In this document: positions 46,933 through 53,741 of the stretch, in pieces
Position numbering within the stretch: position 1 is the first letter of the stretch
Layout of the letters: the number at the start of each line of letters is the position of its first letter
From: Microbacterium luteolum
GTDB lineage: Bacteria; Actinomycetota; Actinomycetes; Actinomycetales; Microbacteriaceae
DNA length: 64,000 bases
Direction of reading: 5' to 3'
Assembly: GCF_039533965.1 (NCBI RefSeq)
Contig: NZ_BAAAUN010000001.1
Coordinates: 2,144,950 to 2,208,949, forward strand
Notes under the pieces: model-generated
The model's database searches: none
What the model saw: the letters and a program-made list of their open reading frames with translations, nothing else
What the model was told of the DNA's origin: nothing
Made by a program: the position numbers and the translations under genes

Positions 46933-47886
46933 TCAGCCGCGCATCGCGACGCCGCGGCGCCAGTAGCCCATGAAGGCGACCTGCGAGCGGTCGATGCCGA
47001 GGTCCTTCACCAGGTGCCGGCGGAGCGTCGTGACGACACCGCTCTCGCCCGCGATCCAGAAGTAGCGCTCCGCGGGAGCATCCGTCACCGTGATGTCCTC
47101 GCCGAGACCCGAGTAGTCCGGCGTCTCCCAGAGCAGGTCCTCGGTGTCGATGTCCTTCACGCGGATCTCCTCGGCGGCATCCGCGTCGCCCAGGTATCCA
47201 AGCACGGCGGGGATGAGCGTCAGTCCGTGCAGCTCGCCCGCATCGCGCGGCAGCCAGTGCACCTCGACATCCGCGGGCGCATCGATCGCCAGGATGTCAG
47301 CCGGAGTCGGCACCTCGATGAAGGCGACGCCGCGCACATCGCGAGGAGCGTCCTCGAGGATGCGGGCGATGGCCGGGGCCGCGGTCTCGTCGCCGACGAG
47401 CACGACCGAGCGGGCGCTGCCCGGTTCGTACTCCGCACCGCCGTGCTCGGTGACACCGCGCCGCGGTCCGACCAGGAACAACTCCTGTCCGACCGCTGCT
47501 CCACTCGCCCACAGCGAGGCCGGACCGGTCAGACCCGGCTCCAGATGCAGCACGAAGTCGACGACGACCTCGGTGCCCGCCTCGGTCACGCGCAGCTCGC
47601 GCACGGAGTAGGTGCGCATCGAGCCGCGCTCCTCCTCCGGAACCGCGAGGTACGAGCCCCACCAGTCATGCGAGGACCGATCGATCGGAGGCAGGATGCC
47701 GGATGCCGGCGGGAAGACGAGCTTGATGCGGGAATCGAAGACCTCGCCCGGCGTGCCGAACTCGAACAGCTCGTCGCCGCCGAACGTCACCCGCACGAAG
47801 GAGGGCGAGACGCGGTCGACCGCGCGCACCTCGGCGCGGGTGAGGATGTAGGTGGGCCGCTCGGTGGTGGTCGTCTCAGCGGACAT
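46933..47886 (-). CDS. Siderophore-interacting flavoprotein (ferric-siderophore reductase)
   Basis: 317 aa, FAD-binding SIP (ViuB-like) domain followed by a C-terminal NAD(P)H-type SIP domain. Signs are FVRVTFGGDELFEFG, the FAD-contact RTYSVRELR near residue 103, and the C-terminal YFWIAGESGVVTTLRRHL. It reduces Fe(III) bound to siderophore in the cytoplasm to free the iron. ATG 47886 has GGGAGG upstream and overlaps the ATPase gene by 11 bp. Confidence 0.93.
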   Translation of the reverse strand: MSAETTTTERPTYILTRAEVRAVDRVSPSFVRVTFGGDELFEFGTPGEVFDSRIKLVFPPASGILPPIDRSSHDWWGSYLAVPEEERGSMRTYSVRELRVTEAGTEVVVDFVLHLEPGLTGPASLWASGAAVGQELFLVGPRRGVTEHGGAEYEPGSARSVVLVGDETAAPAIARILEDAPRDVRGVAFIEVPTPADILAIDAPADVEVHWLPRDAGELHGLTLIPAVLGYLGDADAAEEIRVKDIDTEDLLWETPDYSGLGEDITVTDAPAERYFWIAGESGVVTTLRRHLVKDLGIDRSQVAFMGYWRRGVAMRG

Positions 47887-48676
47887 GATGCCTCCCGATA
47901 GGTGTGACCATCGGCTTTCCGGAAACCGGGTCGGTGGTGATCTGGTTGGCGAGGCCGAAGACCTCTTCCACGATGTCGGCGGTGATGACCTCGTGCGGGG
48001 CGCCCGAGGCGTGCACCCGACCGGCCTTCATCGCGACGAGCTCGTCGGCGTACCGCGCGGCCATGTTGAGGTCGTGCAGCACCATGACGATCGTCGTGCC
48101 GCGTGAGACGCTCAGGTCGGTCAGCAGGTCGAGCACCTCGATCTGGTGCGCGACGTCGAGGAACGTCGTCGGCTCGTCGAGCAGCAGGATGTCGGTCTCC
48201 TGCGCGAGGGCCATCGCGATCCAGACGCGCTGGCGCTGACCGCCCGACAGCTCGTCGACGCTGCGGTCGGCGAGGTCGGTGACTCCGGTCGCCTCGAGCG
48301 CATCGGCCACGACCTCGTAGTCGTGGGCGCTCCAGCGGGCCAGCGCCTTCTGGTGCGGGTGGCGACCCCGACCGACGAGGTCGGCGACGGCGATCCCCTC
48401 CGGCGCGATCGGCGACTGCGGCAGCAGGCCGAGGATGCGCGCGACCTCCTTCGTGGGGCGCGCGTGCACGGACTTGCCGTCGAGCACGATCTGCCCCTCC
48501 GTCGGGGAGAGCAGCCGCGCGAGCGAACGCAGCAGCGTGGACTTGCCGCATCCGTTCGCTCCGACGATGGTCGTGATCCGCCCCGGCGCGATCTGCAGGT
48601 CGAGTCCGTCGATGATGGTGCGGTCGCCGTAGGCGAGGGTCACCCCCTCCGCCGACAGAGTGTGCGAGACGGTCAT
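47876..48676 (-). CDS. Ferric-siderophore ABC transporter ATP-binding protein
   Basis: 266 aa FepC/FecE-type ATPase. Walker A GANGCGKS, the subfamily sequence LGLLPQSPIAPEGI, GRHPHQ, signature LSGGQRQR, Walker B LLLDEPTTFLD and H-loop VLHDLNMA. ATG 48676 overlaps the permease gene by four bases. Part of a five-gene iron operon read from 51860. Confidence 0.95.
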   Translation of the reverse strand: MTVSHTLSAEGVTLAYGDRTIIDGLDLQIAPGRITTIVGANGCGKSTLLRSLARLLSPTEGQIVLDGKSVHARPTKEVARILGLLPQSPIAPEGIAVADLVGRGRHPHQKALARWSAHDYEVVADALEATGVTDLADRSVDELSGGQRQRVWIAMALAQETDILLLDEPTTFLDVAHQIEVLDLLTDLSVSRGTTIVMVLHDLNMAARYADELVAMKAGRVHASGAPHEVITADIVEEVFGLANQITTDPVSGKPMVTPIGRHHVR

Positions 48677-49746
48677 AGCGAACCCCCGGAGCGGTTGATG
48701 CGGATGAGGAGATAGATCAGGTACGGAGCGCCCAGCACGCCGGTGACGACGCCCACCGGGTAGCGCGTGCCGAGCGCGAACTGGGCGATCAGGTCGCCAC
48801 CGAGCACGAGCACGGCACCGACGAACGCGCTCGGCACGAGGAGGTTCGCGCCGGGTCCGGTGAGGCGTGCGGCGATGGGGCCGGCCATGAACGACACGAA
48901 CGCGATCGGACCGGTCGCCGCGGTCGCGAAGGCGAGCAGGGCGACCGCGCTGAGGATGAACAGCAGCCGCGTGGAGTTCACGCGCACACCGAGCCCCGCG
49001 GCCGAATCGTCGCCGAGCTGCATCGCCCCGAGCGCCCGCCCCTGCAGCAGCAGGAAGGGCACGATCAGCGCCGCGGCGATCGCCATCGGCAGGACGCGCT
49101 CCCAGGAGGCGTTGTTCAGGCTGCCGGTGAGCCACTGCATCGCGACCTGGATGTCCCAGTTCGGCGCACGCGAGAGCAGGTACGAGATGACGCTCTGCAG
49201 CATCGTCGCGACGCCGATCCCGATCAGGATGAGCCGGGTGCCGGCGAAGCCCCCCTTGATCGAGAGCAGGTAGATCGCGACCGCCGTGACGAGGGCGCCC
49301 ACGAGGGCGAGCATCGAGACGACCGGCCCGTTGACCGAGAGCACGATGATGCCGACGACCGCCGCCGCGCTCGCGCCGTTGGAGATGCCGATGATGTCGG
49401 GGGAGGCGAGCGGATTGCGCAGCAGTGTCTGGAAGCTGACGCCCGCGATGCCGAAGGCCAGCCCGGTGAGCACGGCGAGGAGAGCCCGCGGCAGCCGGAG
49501 GTCGCCCACGGTGAAGGAGGCTCCGGGGACCGTCTCCCCGAGGATCACGCGGATCACCTCGCCGGGCGTGTAGAACGTGTTGCCGACCATGAGGGCCGTG
49601 GCGAACAGCGCGAGGACCAGGATGCCGAGGACGATCGTCGCCGTCGCGTGGCGGCGGTGCCGCGCGCGCCGGCCGGCGACGATGCGGGTCACGCGCTCCG
49701 AGGCGGACTGCACCGGCCGGTCGAGGGTGTGCTCGGTCGTGCTCAC
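48673..49746 (-). CDS. Iron-siderophore ABC permease, FepG/FecD type
   Basis: 357 aa with a basic cytoplasmic N-tail (RRARHRRHAT) and about nine to ten helices of the FecCD family. Typical segments are LRLPRALLAVLTGLAFGIAGVSFQTLLRNPLA and GPIAFVSFMAGPIAARL near the C-terminus. Overlaps neighbours by four bases each. Confidence 0.94.
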   Translation of the reverse strand: MSTTEHTLDRPVQSASERVTRIVAGRRARHRRHATATIVLGILVLALFATALMVGNTFYTPGEVIRVILGETVPGASFTVGDLRLPRALLAVLTGLAFGIAGVSFQTLLRNPLASPDIIGISNGASAAAVVGIIVLSVNGPVVSMLALVGALVTAVAIYLLSIKGGFAGTRLILIGIGVATMLQSVISYLLSRAPNWDIQVAMQWLTGSLNNASWERVLPMAIAAALIVPFLLLQGRALGAMQLGDDSAAGLGVRVNSTRLLFILSAVALLAFATAATGPIAFVSFMAGPIAARLTGPGANLLVPSAFVGAVLVLGGDLIAQFALGTRYPVGVVTGVLGAPYLIYLLIRINRSGGSL

Positions 49747-50798
49747 AGCTCACGCACCTTCTGGCGACGGACGATCCAGATGAAGAACGGGGCGCCGATG
49801 ATCGCGGTGATGATCCCCACCTGGATCTCCTCCGATGACGGCGCGATCACGCGGCCGACGATGTCGCTCAGGAGCAGCAGCGCGGCGCCGGCGAGCGCCG
49901 AGAACGGCAGCAGCCACCGATGATCGGTGCCGATGAGCATCCGGCAGACGTGGGGGATGACCAGCCCGACGAAACCGATCGGGCCGGCGATCGCGGTCGC
50001 CGCACCCGCGAGGACCACGGCGCCGAGAGCCGAGAGCATCCGCGTGCGGAACACGTGCTCTCCCAGCCCCTTCGCCATGTCGTCGCCGAGGGCGAGGGAG
50101 TTCATTCCCCGGGAGCAGAGGAAGCAGATGAGCGCGCCCAGCGCGAGCACGGGCGCGGTGATCGCGATGCGCGGCCACTCCGCTCCGCCGACGCCGCCGA
50201 TCTGCCAGGACTGGAAGGTCTGCAGCAGGTCGACGCGCGGGAGCATGATCGCGCTGATCAGCGATGCGAGCGCCGCCGAGGTCGCCGCCCCGGCGAGCGC
50301 GAGCTTGAGCGGTGTCGCGCCGCCGCGGCCGAGGGATCCGACCGCGTAGACGAACACCGCGGCGACCGCGGCACCGACGATCGCGAACGCCATCTGACCG
50401 TAGGGGTTCGCGAGGCCGAAGAAGGCGATCCCGACGACGACCGCGAGCGAGGCGCCGTTGGAGACGCCGAGGATGCCGGGGTCGGCGATCGGGTTGCGGG
50501 TGACCGCCTGCATCGTCGCACCCGAGAGCGCCAGGGCGGCGCCGACGAGGAGCGCGAGGACCGTGCGCGGGATGCGCTTGATGATCGCGGCCTGCGCGAT
50601 GGTGTCGTCTTGCCCGCTGAAGGCCGCGACGATGTCGTCGAAGCTGACGGAGCGCACACCGAACGACACCGAGAGGATGCTGAGCACCACCAGGACCGCC
50701 ACGCCGATGAGCAGCCAGACGGTGCGCACCAGCACCGGACGCCGCAGGTCGGCGGCGCCCGGTGCTGCGCTGTTCGGCGCGAGGGTGGTGGAGGTCAC
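49743..50798 (-). CDS. Iron-siderophore ABC permease, FepD/FecC type
   Basis: 351 aa FecCD-family permease with RIPRTVLALLVGAALALSGATMQAVTRNPIADPGILG and GPIGFVGLVIPHVCRML. It pairs with the permease at 48673-49746. GTG start at 50798, 33 bp after the binding-protein stop. Confidence 0.94.
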   Translation of the reverse strand: MTSTTLAPNSAAPGAADLRRPVLVRTVWLLIGVAVLVVLSILSVSFGVRSVSFDDIVAAFSGQDDTIAQAAIIKRIPRTVLALLVGAALALSGATMQAVTRNPIADPGILGVSNGASLAVVVGIAFFGLANPYGQMAFAIVGAAVAAVFVYAVGSLGRGGATPLKLALAGAATSAALASLISAIMLPRVDLLQTFQSWQIGGVGGAEWPRIAITAPVLALGALICFLCSRGMNSLALGDDMAKGLGEHVFRTRMLSALGAVVLAGAATAIAGPIGFVGLVIPHVCRMLIGTDHRWLLPFSALAGAALLLLSDIVGRVIAPSSEEIQVGIITAIIGAPFFIWIVRRQKVREL

Positions 50799-50831
50799 GG
50801 CTTCGTCATCCCGCTGATGCGGAGCGGTCGA

Positions 50832-51860
50832 TCAGTTGGCGGCGAGCGGTTCTGCCAGCACGGCGAGGTAGTCCGCGAGACCCCACGGGATCGACAGCGG
50901 GGACGGGTTCGCGGATGCCGCCAGCGGCGTGGCATCGCCCAGCACGGCGATGCGGCCCTCGGCGATGGCCGGGATCTTCGACAGCAGCGGGTCGGCCTGC
51001 AGCAGCGCGACGATCGACTCGTCGCCGTAGGTCACGAAGACGTCGACGTCGGCGAACTTCTCCGCCTCCTCCGAGCTGACCGTGAGGTAGAACTCCTTGC
51101 TGTCGGCGTTCTCTTCGACGATGGCCGGCACCGGAAGGCCGATGTCGTGCAGGAAGCCGGGGCGCGTGTCGATCTTCGTGTAGTACCCGATCTGGCTGAG
51201 GTCGGCCGGATCGATGTAGGCGAAGAGGAGCTTCTTGTCCTTCAGCACGCTGTTCGCCTCGAGCGCGGCGGCGGACTGCTCGCGGAGGTCTTCGATCAGC
51301 GCCTCCCCCTCGTCGGCGAGGCCGAGAGCGGTGGCATCCAGGGTGATCATGTCTTCGACCGAGGTGCCCCAGGCGACCTCGGGGTAGGCGACGACCGGAG
51401 CGATCTTGGACAGCTGGTCGTACTCCTCCTCGGTGAGGCCGGAGTACGCCGCGAGGATCACGTCGGGACGGGTGTCGGCGATCGCCTCGTAGTCGAGGCC
51501 GTCGTCGTTGTTGAAGAGCACGGGCGTCTCGGCGTCCAGCTCCTCGAGCTTCTCCTCGACCCACGGCAGCACGCCGTTGTCGTCGTCATCGCCCCAGGTG
51601 GCTGCGGCCATGCCGACCGGCACGATGCCCAGGGCGAGGGGCACCTCGTGGTTCGCCCACGCGATCGTCGCGACGCGCTCGGGCTTCTTCTCGATGGTGG
51701 TCTCGCCGTAGACGTGCTCCACCGTGACGGGGAACGCATCGTCCGATGCCGGGTTGCCGCCGGCGGAGGCGGTCGACTCGGGGGCGTTGGACGAGCACGC
51801 GACGAGGCCGACGGCGAGCGCGGCCGCGGCGCCGATGGCGAGGAGACGGGAGGTGCGCAC
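50832..51860 (-). CDS. Iron-siderophore-binding lipoprotein, FepB/FhuD-like
   Basis: 342 aa. Lipobox LVAC (Cys22), then a helical-backbone class III binding protein: VEHVYGETTIEKKPERVATIAW at the start of the mature domain and TRPDVILAAYSGLTEEEYDQLSKIAPVV in the first lobe. GTG start at 51860 behind GAAGGGAAC. First gene of the operon, preceded by a DtxR-type box, so it should be iron-repressed. Confidence 0.94.
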   Translation of the reverse strand: MRTSRLLAIGAAAALAVGLVACSSNAPESTASAGGNPASDDAFPVTVEHVYGETTIEKKPERVATIAWANHEVPLALGIVPVGMAAATWGDDDDNGVLPWVEEKLEELDAETPVLFNNDDGLDYEAIADTRPDVILAAYSGLTEEEYDQLSKIAPVVAYPEVAWGTSVEDMITLDATALGLADEGEALIEDLREQSAAALEANSVLKDKKLLFAYIDPADLSQIGYYTKIDTRPGFLHDIGLPVPAIVEENADSKEFYLTVSSEEAEKFADVDVFVTYGDESIVALLQADPLLSKIPAIAEGRIAVLGDATPLAASANPSPLSIPWGLADYLAVLAEPLAAN

Positions 51861-51916
51861 AGGCGTTCCCTTCGGGTTCGGGATGAGGGGGGTCGGCGCG
51901 GGATCCGCGTCGAGGC

Positions 51917-51960
51917 TTTGGTAAGCCTGGCCTAATCTAACAGAAAGTTAGGCAAGCCTC
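51917..51960 (-). promoter_or_regulatory. DtxR/IdeR-type iron box before the siderophore operon
   Basis: On the minus strand, TTAGGCCAGGCTTACC (51920-51935) closely matches the TTAGGTTAGSCTAACC consensus. A half-site-like TTAGGCAAGCCT lies on the plus strand at 51948-51959. The box covers the region just upstream of GTG 51860 (57 bp), where the promoter should be. Confidence 0.75.
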
Positions 51961-52504
51961 AGTCCCGGTGACGCGGAGGCGCCGGCAGGCACGCAGGTCG
52001 CCCCGGGCAGCGAACAGAGGCGGAGCGAACGCTCCGCCTCTGTTCTGTGCAGGGGTCCGAGGGAGGACCTCGGTCCGTGAGGGACGGAGCGAAAGCACCC
52101 TCTGCACCCGAAACACCGACCACGAGGATCGATGTGCGGTCGTGGTCGAGCCGCTGCTTCGGAGCCGACACCGACCGCGGGGCGAATGTACCAAGCAGTG
52201 GTTCACACTCGACGACCTCGACTGCGAACACCAGTCCTCTCCGCTCGGGCGGGCGGACCTCCCCGAAGCCTCCAACCCGCGATCTGCACACATGGCCGCG
52301 CGGGATGTGTGAACGGGCCCTTGCTAGCGTCGTTGTACTGGCTTGTCAGGGGACTCGGCGGGCCAGATCGCGATGTCGCGAGGGGGACCGGCGCTGGGGC
52401 GCAGTGTGTGGGGCCGCTGGGGGGTTGCCCCACACACACGGTTCGTATTCGCGCACCCGGTATGCTCACTGCACTGGATACCACTGCGGGAGAGAGCATC
52501 GACG
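51961..52504. other. Intergenic region with hairpins, no supported gene
   Basis: About 540 bp between divergent genes. It holds a perfect 16-bp-arm hairpin at 52012-52045, a 9-bp-arm stem (CGACCACGA ... TCGTGGTCG) near 52119-52150, and a GGTATGCT -10-like box near 52467 before the HTH gene. Open frames in it have no ribosome site or recognisable product. A small RNA gene is possible but unsupported. Confidence 0.5.
52012..52045. terminator. Perfect GC-rich hairpin upstream of the iron operon
   Basis: GAACAGAGGCGGAGCG (52012-52027) and its exact reverse complement (52030-52045) with a 2-nt centre. No U-tract on either side. It may insulate the iron promoter or end an antisense transcript. Confidence 0.5.
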
Positions 52505-53392
52505 ATGTCCGCCAGGAACCCTGAGCCGCCGGACGACACCGGCTCCGGATCGACCGCGTTCGCGTCGACCCTCCGCAATGCCCTCCTGTCGCGGGGGATC
52601 CCCTTGCGCCGACTCCAGCAGCGCCTCCGTGATCGCGGCTACGAGGTCAGCGTCTCCACGATCTCCATGTGGCAGTCCGGTGCCCGGCGTCCGGAACGCG
52701 ACACGTCACTCGATGTCATCCGGGAGCTCGAGGCCATCCTGCTCCTCGATGACGGACAGCTCGCCGACACCCTGGGGCCCTCTCGGCGGGTCGGGCCGGA
52801 TCGGCACGAGAGCTTCGCCTCCCTTCAGGAACTCGAAGCGAACCCCTTCACGGAGGAGCCTGCCGCCGAACTGTTCGAGCGCTCCGGCTCGGTCGGCGTC
52901 CACGTCGACGCCGAGAGCAAGGTCCGCCGTGTGGTCAACCGCACGCTCTGGCAGGCACGCCGCGACGGAGCCCGGGACGCCGTGATCTTCTTCGGACTGA
53001 ACCCGTCGGAGCCCGTCCCGCCCGACGTCCGCGGACTGCTCGGCTGCAATCTGGTCGACGTCAGCGCGGATCTCGACCAGGATCTCGTGCGAGCGACCCT
53101 CCGGCTGCATTCGCCTCTGAAGCAGGGGGAGCTGGCCATCACGGAGCGAGAGTCGACCGGTCACGTCCCCACGGAGCCGGAGTACGAGTTCACGCTGGTC
53201 GCGCCGCGTCGGCAGGCAGAGGTGCTGCTGCACGTGCACTTCGACCCCGCGCATCTCCCTCATCGCTGCCGAGTCCTCGTCGAGTCCGCCAGCGGCACGA
53301 CCACGCATGCGGTGATGTTGAACGGGGACTGCGCGACGCATGCCGAGTTCAACTTCGGCCCCGGTCAGGTCACCATGGAATGGGAGTGGTAG
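52505..53392 (+). CDS. XRE-type HTH protein with unknown C-terminal domain
   Basis: 295 aa from ATG 52505, preceded by GGGAGAGAG; a longer frame from 52343 has no ribosome site. Residues about 20-80 form a Cro/XRE-like helix-turn-helix (LQQRLRDRGYEVSVSTISMWQSGARRPERDTS). The remainder is predicted mainly beta and has no recognised family. It could sense a ligand and regulate its own region; nothing next to it indicates the target. Confidence 0.82.
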   Translation: MSARNPEPPDDTGSGSTAFASTLRNALLSRGIPLRRLQQRLRDRGYEVSVSTISMWQSGARRPERDTSLDVIRELEAILLLDDGQLADTLGPSRRVGPDRHESFASLQELEANPFTEEPAAELFERSGSVGVHVDAESKVRRVVNRTLWQARRDGARDAVIFFGLNPSEPVPPDVRGLLGCNLVDVSADLDQDLVRATLRLHSPLKQGELAITERESTGHVPTEPEYEFTLVAPRRQAEVLLHVHFDPAHLPHRCRVLVESASGTTTHAVMLNGDCATHAEFNFGPGQVTMEWEW

Positions 53393-53409
53393 ACGGCCCC
53401 TGACAGACG

Positions 53410-53442
53410 AAAAACCGGCCGGCCCCCGAAGGGACCGGCCGG
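53410..53442 (-). terminator. Rho-independent terminator of the cold-shock gene
   Basis: On the minus strand CCGGCCGGTCCC pairs with GGGGGCCGGCCGG, with a TTC-type loop, followed by TTTTT. It lies 18 bp after the HTH gene stop on the other strand, so it may serve both. Confidence 0.85.
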
Positions 53443-53462
53443 CTCAGGAAGTCAGCGCGCGC

Positions 53463-53666
53463 TCAGAGAGCGCGGATGTTCGCCGCCTGCATGCCCTTGG
53501 GGCCACGCTCAGCGTCGAATTCGACCTTCTGGTTCTCGCGGAGCTCCTTGAAACCGGAGCCGGCGATAGCCGAGTAGTGGGCGAAAAGGTCGTCCGAGCC
53601 GTCATCGGGAGCGATGAAGCCGAAGCCCTTTTCCGCGTTGAACCATTTCACAGTGCCAGTGGCCAT
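53463..53666 (-). CDS. Cold-shock-domain protein, CspA type
   Basis: 67 aa single OB-fold RNA/DNA chaperone. RNP1-like KGFGFI and RNP2-like DLFAHYSAI are present after the usual [12 protein letters not shown] start. Its own terminator follows, and the 75 bp upstream leader is AT-richer than the surroundings, as is common for cold-shock mRNAs. Confidence 0.96.
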   Translation of the reverse strand: MATGTVKWFNAEKGFGFIAPDDGSDDLFAHYSAIAGSGFKELRENQKVEFDAERGPKGMQAANIRAL

Positions 53667-53741
53667 GTGTTTCTACTTTCTATTTGACTTAGCCGTTTGC
53701 ACGGCCTACGCGGAATCGGAACATCCGACACGCGCGCTTGC

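Noticed and set aside
52343..52504. N-terminal extension of the HTH protein
   Set aside because: No ribosome site and unusual composition; ATG 52505 has a good site.
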